DNA of 64,000 bases, from NCBI RefSeq assembly GCF_000422285.1, contig NZ_AULM01000003.1, forward strand, positions 186,001 to 250,000, in the 5' to 3' direction. Shown here piece after piece: positions 44,338-51,655 of the stretch. The notes below the pieces were generated by a model. That model was not told the DNA's origin. It did no database searches and was given only the letters and a program-made list of their open reading frames with translations. Source of the DNA: Desulfatiglans anilini DSM 4660 (GTDB lineage Bacteria > Desulfobacterota > DSM-4660 > Desulfatiglandales > Desulfatiglandaceae). The position numbers and the translations under genes were made by a program. The first letter of the stretch is position 1, and each line of letters starts with the position of its first letter.

Positions 44338-45171
44338 ATGTATAAAACATTGCACGAGTTCACCCAACGCCCCGCTCCGCATTCGCGGTTCACAGCTAAA
44401 GAACTCTGGACCCGACCTCACCTTGCCCGCCAGATGCTTCAGTTTCATTTGGATCAAAGCACAGAGCTCGCGTCGAGACCGCTAACGGCCATCGATTCGA
44501 TTATCGAATGGCTTGATCGCAAAATTTCACTTGAAGGCAAAAATCTATGCGATCTTGGCTGCGGTCCCGGGCTATACGCCACACGTTTTGCTGAGCGAGG
44601 AGCGAATGTAACCGGTGTCGATTTTTCATGCCATACATTGGATTACGCTGTCGCAGAGGCAACCCGTACCGGCAAGCTAATTCGTTACCTTCACGCAGAC
44701 TACCTTGCGGACAGTCTCCCCACCGGTTTTGATGTTGTCACTCTGATTTACTATGACTACTGTGCCCTTTCTTCAGACCACCGAAAGAGTCTATTAGCAA
44801 AAATACACGACATGCTGAAGCCGGGCGGGAAGGTTGTCCTCGATGTCGTAGGGATGGGAAGTTTTGCCGCTAAACACGAGGGGACGATTGTCGAAAGCAA
44901 TCTGATGGGAGGCTTCTGGGCCGAGGGAGACTACGTCGGGATACAGCGGACAATACTGTATCCCGATGAGGCATTGTCCTTGGACCGTATACTGATTATT
45001 GAACCAACTGAAAGTTGGCAAATATTCAACTGGTTTCAGTATTACACCCCGGAGCGTCTATCAGAGGAATTAGGCGAAGCAGGGTTCAAAATCGACACCT
45101 TAATGGGGTCATTGGCTGGAGTTCCTTTGACTGATGACAGTGAATTCATGGGAGTCATAGCAACCAAATAG
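44338..45171 (+). CDS. Class I SAM-dependent methyltransferase (phage cargo gene)
   Basis: 277 residues. SAM-binding motif I NLCDLGCGPGLYATRFAERG (about 63-82) and motif II GVDFSCHTLDYA. The acceptor is unknown; the FWAEGDY and QYYTPERLSEEL segments suggest a small-molecule or cofactor-type methylase rather than a DNA methylase (no DPPY or NPPY). Codon use looks less GC-rich than the flanking phage genes. It has its own promoter and terminator, the hallmark of a moron. Confidence 0.85.
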   Translation: MYKTLHEFTQRPAPHSRFTAKELWTRPHLARQMLQFHLDQSTELASRPLTAIDSIIEWLDRKISLEGKNLCDLGCGPGLYATRFAERGANVTGVDFSCHTLDYAVAEATRTGKLIRYLHADYLADSLPTGFDVVTLIYYDYCALSSDHRKSLLAKIHDMLKPGGKVVLDVVGMGSFAAKHEGTIVESNLMGGFWAEGDYVGIQRTILYPDEALSLDRILIIEPTESWQIFNWFQYYTPERLSEELGEAGFKIDTLMGSLAGVPLTDDSEFMGVIATK

Positions 45172-45270
45172 ACAGACAAAGAGTCCCCAGCCGTGTCCGT
45201 TGAGGCGCGGTGGGGTTTAATAGCAACTCTTTGAAATTGCTCTCGTCAGTTATTGACCCAACACCATCCA

Positions 45271-45297
45271 GGACGCTCTCGGGCGTCCTTTTCTTTT
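45271..45297 (+). terminator. Rho-independent terminator of the methyltransferase unit
   Basis: GGACGC (45271-45276), loop TCTCGG, GCGTCC (45283-45288), then TTTTCTTTT. 100 bases after the methyltransferase stop. Confidence 0.92.
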
Positions 45298-45593
45298 GCG
45301 GTGGTGCGGTGAACACCGCTGTCCCTTGCGGTGGATGCGGTGGTAAACCCAGAGGTCTCACCCCCTATGGGCTGAAATATTTTTTCTACCTACCAACCCG
45401 ACATTCCACGCCACGGAAATTCCGGCCCAGTGTGAGAGACATTTCCCAAATACCACCGCAACCACCGCACTCTATCTTCTCTTTCTTCATAACTATCTAA
45501 AAACAAATAACAAACAAAGAACCACCCCCTGCGGTGGGACGAGAAAACCTTCCACCTTACGACCACCGCAGCCACCGCACGTATCCACCGCAG
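45297..45593. repeat. Clustered TGCGGTGG / CCACCGCA repeats flanking an AT-rich stretch (origin-like)
   Basis: The gap between the methyltransferase and the next gene holds TGCGGTGGTGCGGTG (45297-45311), TGCGGTGGATGCGGTGG (45327-45343), the inverse form CCACCGCAACCACCGCA (45453-45469), TGCGGTGG (45530), CCACCGCAGCCACCGCA (45563-45579) and CCACCGCAG (45585-45593). A further inverse copy lies inside the next gene at 45753-45769. Between them, 45488-45522 is AT-rich. Repeats beside an AT-rich block resemble a replication origin, but this is inference. Confidence 0.6.
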
Positions 45594-45602
45594 CAGATGG
45601 TC

Positions 45603-45634
45603 TCCGACGGTTTCAGGGCAGCTCCGGTAAGTAA
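45603..45634 (+). promoter_or_regulatory. Phage bipartite promoter motif, copy 2
   Basis: TCCGAC (45603-45608), 17 bases, GGTAAGTAA (45626-45634); followed by the dyad ACGGG / CCCGT (45634-45655). It precedes the gene at 45675 by 40 bases. Confidence 0.78.
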
Positions 45635-45674
45635 CGGGAAAAGCGATTAACCCGTATTTCTGGAGCGTGAAGCC

Positions 45675-46445
45675 ATGAGCCTTCTGAAAACCATGATCAA
45701 GCACACCGCCGGAGGGCAGGAAGCCTCGGCCGGAGGTGAAACCCCATCATTACCACCGCAACCACCGCAGCCCGCCATCTATGTCTCCACCGGGCTCATC
45801 GTTCACGAGATCGAGGACGCCCGCGACTGGCCTGAAGACCGGGAGATCGACGGCACGCTGTGTCGCCGTCTGTCGCCTGAATACTTTGCCTGGCTACGCT
45901 CCCGCATGGTCACCGCCCAAGCCGCGCACAAGGCCGGAAAGCTCCCCGAGGATACCTGGAACACGCTACGGCAGCGATTCAACGCCCTGCAGGAGCTGGC
46001 CATCCGGGAGTTCGGCAAGGATAGCCTGCAGGAGGTCCTGCACTCCTTTTCCCCAAAGAACTACCGGCCACCCGCGCTTCGTTCCGAGCCCCAGGATAAA
46101 CCCGTCGACGTTCCCAGAAAGGACTGGATTTATCCCGGGAACCAAGCTTGGAAATGTAAGCAGCCGGTGACTTCCCAGGCTGTCGCCAAGGTCGACACCA
46201 TCCGTGAGGAGGCCATGGCCAAGGGCTGGTCCGAGGCACGCCTCTATCAGAACCAGGGTCGGTTTAGGTTTCCCTGCGGCGAGGACTACGGCCTGGTCTG
46301 TTTCGTCGATGGCGAACAGGAGATTGGCGAGGTCACCGAGCGTTTTATCGAAATTGTCCACGGGCCGAAGTCCGGGCGTCCCAGCACGCTACGGTTCTAC
46401 AACCCGGACGTGCCGCAGCCGTGGATGAAGAAAGTGGAGGATTGA
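45675..46445 (+). CDS. Phage protein of unknown function, 256 aa
   Basis: ATG 45675 with TGGAGCG upstream. Begins MSLLKTMIKHTAGG; a Pro/Gln stretch (PPQPPQP) is encoded by one of the CCACCGCA repeats. The middle part (LSPEYFAWLRSRM, LRQRFNALQELAIREFG) is helical; the C-terminal half has FPCGEDYGLVCFVDGEQEIG. No family recognised. Four bases separate its stop from the next gene, so the two are an operon. Confidence 0.7.
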   Translation: MSLLKTMIKHTAGGQEASAGGETPSLPPQPPQPAIYVSTGLIVHEIEDARDWPEDREIDGTLCRRLSPEYFAWLRSRMVTAQAAHKAGKLPEDTWNTLRQRFNALQELAIREFGKDSLQEVLHSFSPKNYRPPALRSEPQDKPVDVPRKDWIYPGNQAWKCKQPVTSQAVAKVDTIREEAMAKGWSEARLYQNQGRFRFPCGEDYGLVCFVDGEQEIGEVTERFIEIVHGPKSGRPSTLRFYNPDVPQPWMKKVED

Positions 46446-46448
46446 GCC

Positions 46449-46688
46449 GTGAAGAAAAAGAAACGCTACGCCAACGCCAAGGATGTCCTGCCCGAGGAAC
46501 TCTTCGCGCAGATCCAGAAGCACTACACCGGAATTCTCTGGGTCCCGGCACCGAGCCGCTTCTACCAGGAGCGCCGCGACCTGGTGCTTGCCCTTCATCT
46601 GCAGGGGATCAGCAGCCAGGAGATCTCCAACCTCGCTGGAGTGACCACCCGCCGGGTCAACCAGATCATCGCCGCCGAACGAAAATAG
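46449..46688 (+). CDS. CD3324/Mor-like helix-turn-helix protein
   Basis: 79 residues, GTG start. Matches the small CD3324-type family: RYANAKDVLPEELFAQIQKH, LWVPAPSRFYQERRDLVL, then a C-terminal helix-turn-helix GISSQEISNLAGVTTRRVNQ. Related to the DNA-binding end of Mor/C activators of Mu. Likely a transcriptional regulator of the phage, placed right before the packaging genes. Confidence 0.78.
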   Translation: MKKKKRYANAKDVLPEELFAQIQKHYTGILWVPAPSRFYQERRDLVLALHLQGISSQEISNLAGVTTRRVNQIIAAERK

Positions 46689-46695
46689 GACCGGG

Positions 46696-46727
46696 ACCGA
46701 CAGTTGGCCGCCGCTTCCGGTAAGTAA
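46696..46727 (+). promoter_or_regulatory. Phage bipartite promoter motif, copy 3
   Basis: ACCGAC (46696-46701, one mismatch), 17 bases, GGTAAGTAA (46719-46727); followed by GGCGGGAG / CTCCCGCC (46738-46745 and 46768-46775). It precedes the putative small terminase gene. Confidence 0.75.
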
Positions 46728-46818
46728 CCCCTGAACCGGCGGGAGCGCGTTTGGAGGCTAAATCGGCCTCCCGCCCCGCATCCCGGCTTGGGAAAACAAT
46801 ATTCGGCAGGATTTCCAC

Positions 46819-47319
46819 GTGGCACTGAACAAACCGGACAAAGAGACGCTGGACCGCTGGCACCGCAACGAGGGCAAGACCGAACCGCCCCGGCGCGGGC
46901 CTGGTGCGCCCGAGGGCAACCAGAACCGGCTGCGTCACGGCATCTTCGCCGACCGCTGTCTGACGCCGGAAGAAAAGGTCATGTTCGACGCGATCATCGA
47001 CCGCCTCAACCAGGACTTCGAGTTCAACAAATCCAGCGACTTCCTGCAAGTGGAGCTGGTGGGCGTCTACTCGGTCAAGCTGGTCCGCGCCCAGATCGAG
47101 GGGAACACCGACGCCGCCGAAAAGCTCGACCGGATGATCCGCTGCCACATGAAGGATCTCAAGACCACCAAGATTGCTCGCGAGGGTGAGGAGCCGAAAG
47201 GCCCGCAGACCTCTCCGGCGGAATGGGCGGCGGCACTGCTTGAGAAGGTGGCCGAGGCTGCCAACACCCCGGGCGCGAAACCCTCCGGCCGCAAGAAACA
47301 CGGAAAGAATTGCGGATAA
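46819..47319 (+). CDS. Putative small terminase / packaging protein
   Basis: 166 residues from GTG 46819. The N-terminal motif GAPEGNQNRLRHGIF is characteristic of a family of phage small terminase-like proteins (G-P/A-x-GN-x-N-x-x-x-HG). Mid region helical, C-terminus basic (GRKKHGKNCG). Expected to bind phage DNA for packaging. It is separated from the large terminase by the tyrosine-recombinase operon. Confidence 0.6.
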   Translation: MALNKPDKETLDRWHRNEGKTEPPRRGPGAPEGNQNRLRHGIFADRCLTPEEKVMFDAIIDRLNQDFEFNKSSDFLQVELVGVYSVKLVRAQIEGNTDAAEKLDRMIRCHMKDLKTTKIAREGEEPKGPQTSPAEWAAALLEKVAEAANTPGAKPSGRKKHGKNCG

Positions 47320-47832
47320 CACCATGGAGGGCTTTTCCGATGACCCCGGCACACGGCGACTTGCGGCAGACAGCTTCACCAGGAATTGCGGATAAGACGT
47401 GTTCCTTGCACTTTCGGAATCGGCATTCTCCGGCCGCCGATCATCATTTTCACTCCTCGATTTCCTCCTGCAGTTCTCGATATCCACTTGGCATGTGTGC
47501 GCATAAACCGAGCCGCATAAGCCAAGCAGATATTGGCATGTTCACGCCGGAGCTCTCTCACATAACCCAAGTAGATATTGCCATGTGTGTTCTGCGACTG
47601 GAGCGCATAAGCCAAGCAGATATTGCCATGTGCGGCCGACAGACAGAGAAGGAGAAATTCCGATCAATCGATATTTCCCGCTCCACCCAGGCGGCTGAGA
47701 ACCATCGTCATAATCATTCATCATCGGCGGATGTGTTCTTCTGCGGGCACTGTCATTCACTGTCTTCGACACTGTCTAAGCCAACGAAAACAGGAGCAGC
47801 CGAGGCCGCTCCCATCGTCGGGTCAGGAAGGA
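47320..47832. other. Intergenic region with direct repeats between small terminase and tyrosine recombinase
   Basis: 513 bases. A 13-base direct repeat GAATTGCGGATAA occurs at 47307-47319 (covering the preceding stop codon) and 47383-47395; the second copy ends a 23-codon frame (ATG 47324) whose last residues, NCG, equal those of the preceding protein. The 45-bp-period array (47470-47631) follows. Longer frames here are products of the repeats and I do not call a gene. Confidence 0.55.
47470..47631. repeat. Tandem array of 27-bp repeats at exact 45-bp spacing
   Basis: Three good copies start at 47515, 47560 and 47605. The shared 27-base core begins RCATAASCCAAGYAG and ends ATATTGSCATGT, and is separated by 18-base unrelated spacers. 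A fourth, degenerate copy (47470) keeps only the end TTGGCATGT. Resembles iterons or regulator-binding arrays; located 200 bases past the 3' end of the tyrosine recombinase. Confidence 0.8.
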
Positions 47833-48747
47833 TCAGAGGCGTTCGAGGGCTTCCTCGAGCTGGCCGTCCACGAGGTGGGTGTAGATCTGGGTGGTGGACA
47901 CGTCGCGATGCCCCAATGCCCGCTGCACCACGAGCAGGTCGTTGGTCGCGCCGTAGAGGTGGGTGGCGAATGTATGCCGCAGCCCGTGCGGCGTCAGTTC
48001 CTTTTCGATCCCGGCCTTCCGCAGCCAGTGGGCGAGCCGGTTGGCTATCTGCCGCTGGCAGAGTCTGCCGTCCCGGTTCGACAGGAACAGGGCTTCCATT
48101 TCTGGGCGGCCGTGTCGACGACGCTCGGCCAGGTAACGGCGCAGCAATGTGCGGAGGTCGGTCTTGATGAACTTGACCTGCGGCACATTCCCCTTGGCCC
48201 GCACCCGCAGATGCTTGGCGTCGAGGTCGATGTCATCCATGTCGAGCGCGGCCAGCTCGCCAAGCCTGATCCCGGTGCCCAGCAGCACCTCGATCATGGC
48301 GCGGTCGCGCAGCGCGGAGAACTCGGTCCGCCCCTTGAGCTCCTTGAGCAGACGTTTCTTTTCGGCGGCGGTCAGGAAAACCGGCAGCTTTCTCGGCAAC
48401 CGATGCATGCGGATGGACCGGGCCGGATTGTCATCGACCACGCCAGCCTCGACAGCCCAGGCGAAAAAGGCCCGCACCGCCGCCTTCATCCGATGGAGCG
48501 AGGCCGCCGAGCGTGGGCCTCGCTCACTCTCGGTGACCGCATCAGCGGAGAACACCTGGTCGAGGAGCCCGGCCGTGACTTCCCGGCAGACGATGCCCGG
48601 GGCCAACTCCCCGGCCACGCGGGCCACCAGGGCGAGATCCCGGCGGTATGCGGCTATGGTCGCCGGGGAGCGTCCTTCGGCCGACAGGCGGGCACAGAAC
48701 GCCTCCGTTGCGCCCGTCAGGTCGAGGTCAGCCGTTCGGTTGCTCAT
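47833..48747 (-). CDS. Tyrosine recombinase (XerD-like)
   Basis: 304 residues. SAM-like core-binding domain (about 10-100) and catalytic domain with Arg in GTGIRLGELAALD, Lys in RAKGN, His-x-x-Arg in HGLRHTFATHLY, His in LGHRDVSTTQIYTH and the nucleophile Tyr in that same segment. A second recombinase in the element besides the serine integrase; it may resolve multimers or act on the repeats beside it. Overlaps the upstream core-binding-only gene by 20 bases. Confidence 0.93.
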   Translation of the reverse strand: MSNRTADLDLTGATEAFCARLSAEGRSPATIAAYRRDLALVARVAGELAPGIVCREVTAGLLDQVFSADAVTESERGPRSAASLHRMKAAVRAFFAWAVEAGVVDDNPARSIRMHRLPRKLPVFLTAAEKKRLLKELKGRTEFSALRDRAMIEVLLGTGIRLGELAALDMDDIDLDAKHLRVRAKGNVPQVKFIKTDLRTLLRRYLAERRRHGRPEMEALFLSNRDGRLCQRQIANRLAHWLRKAGIEKELTPHGLRHTFATHLYGATNDLLVVQRALGHRDVSTTQIYTHLVDGQLEEALERL

Positions 48748-49102
48748 CGCTGGACTCCTTCACCCGGCTGTGGCCCATGGGCGTGCTCTTGGGCAGCGGC
48801 AGTTCCTCGATGCGCCCCGATTCTCTGGCCCAGACCATCATCATGCGGAACACCCGAACGGTCTTGGCGACGGTGCGCTCGGCCCGCTCCTTGCTGTCGG
48901 GGAGTTTGAGCAGCAGATCGGATTTGTAGAACTTGCCGACCTGGGGAAGCCGGATCTCGGCGAGCTGGCGATCCGCGCCGAAGAAGGCCTCAACCACGTC
49001 GAGGTCCTTCCGGTAGGTGTAGAGGGTCCGCTCTTTCTTTCCGGATTCCCGCAGGTAGCCGATGAAAGCCTCGGCGGCTTGATGCACGGTGCATTCGGTC
49101 AT
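48728..49102 (-). CDS. Stand-alone core-binding (SAM-like) domain of a tyrosine recombinase
   Basis: 124 residues. Resembles only the N-terminal core-binding domain of phage integrases: AAEAFIGYLRESGKKERTLYTYRKDL, with RTVAKTVRVFRMMMVWARESG. No catalytic residues. It overlaps the complete recombinase gene by 20 bases, so the two are made together. It may modulate the recombinase by competing for or bridging sites, or be a duplicated fragment (inference). Confidence 0.78.
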   Translation of the reverse strand: MTECTVHQAAEAFIGYLRESGKKERTLYTYRKDLDVVEAFFGADRQLAEIRLPQVGKFYKSDLLLKLPDSKERAERTVAKTVRVFRMMMVWARESGRIEELPLPKSTPMGHSRVKESSDEQPNG

Positions 49103-49135
49103 GTCGATGTCTCCTTTGTCGGTGGCCCGGTGTGT

Positions 49136-49330
49136 TCAGGACAGGAACTCGTCCAGCTCCCGCAGCAGTTCCTCGACGTGGCCGAGGGAGCCGACGCTCG
49201 CCCAGGTGATGTCCGGCTGCTTCGCGTCCGCTTCGAGCTTGCCGCGAATGCCCTCGATCAGCCGGGCGATGTTCTCCTGCTTTTCTCGGTACGCCTTGAG
49301 TGCCTGCTGGCGGTTTCTGTCGTAGGTCAT
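49136..49330 (-). CDS. Small protein, first gene of the tyrosine-recombinase operon, 64 aa
   Basis: ATG 49330 with GGAGGCAGGCC upstream. Strongly helical and charged: RQQALKAYREKQENIARLIE then VEELLRELDEFLS. No family recognised. About 33 bases before the core-binding-domain gene. Confidence 0.65.
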   Translation of the reverse strand: MTYDRNRQQALKAYREKQENIARLIEGIRGKLEADAKQPDITWASVGSLGHVEELLRELDEFLS

Positions 49331-49470
49331 GGCCTGCCTCCGGTTCCGGTTTTCTTTGATGCGGGACCATCCCGCGTCACATCCAATGACGCTTCTATCT
49401 CGTTGGAAATCAAGTGTTTGCAGAGATCTTTCTGCATGTACCCCAAACCCATAAACCAAAGGAGATCAAC

Positions 49471-49743
49471 ATGTTGAAGAAGACACTCGAATGGACCATC
49501 CCGCTGGTCCTGGCCGGGATCATGACCGGCTGCGCCACCTACCGGCCTCCGGCCCAGATCCAGTCGGCAGTGGCCACCGTCAACCGCCACACACCCGAGT
49601 ATGTGACCGAGGCCAACAAGGCGCTACGCGAGGTCGGCCACCCGGACGCCGAGCGCCTGACCGGTGTCGGCCTGCGCCTGCAGACCGCCGTGGACGCCCT
49701 TGACCAGTGGGCCAACGGCACGAACCAGGAGGCAGGCCAATGA
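49471..49743 (+). CDS. Small phage lipoprotein
   Basis: 90 residues from ATG 49471 (AAAGGAGATC upstream). Signal LEWTIPLVLAGIMTGC ends in a lipobox-like Cys. The mature part is helical (VATVNRHTPEYVTEANKAL). A spanin-like or superinfection-exclusion role is possible; nothing is diagnostic. Overlaps the next gene by ATGA. Confidence 0.7.
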   Translation: MLKKTLEWTIPLVLAGIMTGCATYRPPAQIQSAVATVNRHTPEYVTEANKALREVGHPDAERLTGVGLRLQTAVDALDQWANGTNQEAGQ

Positions 49744-50018
49744 AAGAGATTCTTCAGGAGAACAGCGATGCCGTTCGCCAGGCCGGTGAGGCCCTGGTCG
49801 AAATCGGCACCGAGCTGGCGGCGGGACGGATCGAGAACGCCCTCGGCCGTCTGGAAGCGGCCCAGCAGCAGTACCGGGCCTGGACGGAGTTGGACCAGGC
49901 CATCATCGACATTCAGGAAGCTGTCCACGACCGGAAGAACACCCTGGCCGTGCAGCAAATCCTGACGGAACTGGTGGGCACCATCCTCGGCAACGCCTTG
50001 AGGACGGGAATGCACTGA
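49740..50018 (+). CDS. Phage protein of unknown function before terminase, 92 aa
   Basis: ATG 49740. Helical, with a heptad-like pattern (QAGEALVEIGTELAAGRI, LGRLEAAQQQYRAW). The C-terminal part is mildly hydrophobic (ILTELVGTILGNAL). Its stop overlaps the terminase ATG by one base. No family recognised. Confidence 0.7.
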   Translation: MKEILQENSDAVRQAGEALVEIGTELAAGRIENALGRLEAAQQQYRAWTELDQAIIDIQEAVHDRKNTLAVQQILTELVGTILGNALRTGMH

Positions 50019-51541
50019 TGGCGGTAACCGACAAGGAGCGCAAACTCGCGGCGACCCTGAGCGATCCCGTGTTGTGGGGGCAAGCCTACCTCTACAACCG
50101 GGATGGCTCAGGCCGCGACTACTGGCCGCACCAGGTGGAGGACCTGCGCTGCCCGGCCAAGAACATTATCCACCTCGACGGCCGGGACGTGGGCAAGTCC
50201 ATCGTGCTCTCGACCGACGCGCTCCATTACGCCTTCACCACCCGAGGCGGCCAGGGCCTCATCGCGGCTCCGCACCAGGGGCACCTCGACACCATCATCG
50301 AGGAGATCGAGTTCCAGCTCGACAGCAACCCGGATCTGATGAACAGCATCGCCCTGACCAAGTACGGCAAGCCCAAGATCCACCGCAAACCCTATTTCCG
50401 ACTGGAGTTCACCAACGGTTCGGTGCTCTATTTCCGCCCGGCCGGGGCCTATGGCGACGCCTTTCGTTCGTTGCATGTCGGCCGCGTCTGGGTCGATGAA
50501 GGAGCCTGGCTGACCGAACGGGCCTGGAAGGCGCTGCGTCAGTGCCTCAAGGCCGGGGGGACGCTACGCATCTACTCCACGCCCAACGGCCTGCGCGACA
50601 CCACCTATTACCGGCTCACCTCATCGGAGCAGTTCCATGTATTCCGATGGCCGTCCTGGCTCAACCCCCTGTGGACCGAGGATCGCGAAGCCGAACTGCT
50701 GGAGTTCTACGGCGGCCGCGACAGCTCCGGCTGGCAACACGAGGTGGCCGGTGAACACGGCAAGCCTTCCTATGGGGCCTTCAATGTCGAGCAGTTCAAC
50801 CTCTGTCGGCAGGATCTGCTGGAGTACCAGAAGATCGTCATCACCGATTCCGAGCTGCGCGATTGCGACACCGAGGAAGCGGCCCACGACCGGCTGGAGA
50901 TGCTGCTCAACCTCACGCCCCGCAGCGGTCAGTTCTGGGTCGGCGGTGACCTGGGCTACACCAACGATCCCACCGAGATCGTCGTATTCCAGGAGATGGA
51001 GATCGGAGAGCGGACGCTGCTGAAGATGATCCTGCGCGTTCATCTCGAACACGTTTCCTATCCGCACATCGCCCAGATCATCGCGCTACTGGAGCGTTAC
51101 TACACCCCGGCGGGCATCGGCGTGGACAACGGCGGCAACGGCTTGGCCGTGGTCCAGGAGCTGCTCACCCTGGACAAGTACAAGGGGCTGGAGCTGGAAG
51201 GCAGGCTCAAGGGATACGACTTCGGCGGCATGACCCGGCTGGCGGTCCGCGACGGCAAAGAAGTCAAGAAGCGCACCAAGGAGCTGATGACCAGCCTCAT
51301 CAACGGAGCCCTACAGCGTAAGCAGGTCATTTTCCCCTCGGACGACCTGGAGGTGGAAGACCAATTCACCACCCACACCTACACCCTGCGGGACGGCAAG
51401 ATCATCTATTCCAAGGGCAACGACCACATCATCGACGCAGTGCGCTGCGCCATGCTGATCCGGGAGGAAGGCAACCTCGACCCGGTCGGCGAAGAGGTGG
51501 TCTCGCTCAAGCCCGTGCTCACCAATCCGATCTTCATCTGA
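50018..51541 (+). CDS. Terminase large subunit
   Basis: 507 residues. ATPase: Walker A-type DGRDVGKSIVLSTDALH (about 52-68) and Walker B RVWVDEGAWL (about 155-164). RNase H-fold nuclease: GGDLGYTNDPTEIVVF (first Asp, about 310), IGVDNGGNGLAVVQEL, and the final acidic motif DHIIDAVRCAML. It pumps and cuts DNA during packaging. Full length, no frameshift. Confidence 0.93.
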   Translation: MAVTDKERKLAATLSDPVLWGQAYLYNRDGSGRDYWPHQVEDLRCPAKNIIHLDGRDVGKSIVLSTDALHYAFTTRGGQGLIAAPHQGHLDTIIEEIEFQLDSNPDLMNSIALTKYGKPKIHRKPYFRLEFTNGSVLYFRPAGAYGDAFRSLHVGRVWVDEGAWLTERAWKALRQCLKAGGTLRIYSTPNGLRDTTYYRLTSSEQFHVFRWPSWLNPLWTEDREAELLEFYGGRDSSGWQHEVAGEHGKPSYGAFNVEQFNLCRQDLLEYQKIVITDSELRDCDTEEAAHDRLEMLLNLTPRSGQFWVGGDLGYTNDPTEIVVFQEMEIGERTLLKMILRVHLEHVSYPHIAQIIALLERYYTPAGIGVDNGGNGLAVVQELLTLDKYKGLELEGRLKGYDFGGMTRLAVRDGKEVKKRTKELMTSLINGALQRKQVIFPSDDLEVEDQFTTHTYTLRDGKIIYSKGNDHIIDAVRCAMLIREEGNLDPVGEEVVSLKPVLTNPIFI

Positions 51542-51549
51542 TCGCATCC

Positions 51550-51581
51550 TCCGACGCTTTCCACCCCGCTCCGGTAAGTAA
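51550..51581 (+). promoter_or_regulatory. Phage bipartite promoter motif, copy 4
   Basis: TCCGAC (51550-51555), 17 bases, GGTAAGTAA (51573-51581); followed by CCGGC-ATCGA-GCCGG (51582-51596). In the 114-base gap between terminase and portal. Confidence 0.78.
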
Positions 51582-51655
51582 CCGGCATCGAGCCGGGTTC
51601 GGTCCACACGGGCCGGATGTGCGGCTGTCATGGCCGAAACTACCGAGAGGATCAC

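Noticed and set aside
47470-47631. Repeat-spacer pattern resembling a CRISPR array
   Set aside because: Spacers are only 18 bases, repeats vary between copies, only three good units exist, and no Cas adaptation or interference genes are present. The Cas4-like nuclease belongs to the phage recombination operon.
47310-48167. Long plus-strand frame with 15-residue repeats across the tandem array
   Set aside because: It runs antisense into the tyrosine recombinase, lacks a ribosome site, and its protein repeat is forced by the 45-bp DNA period.
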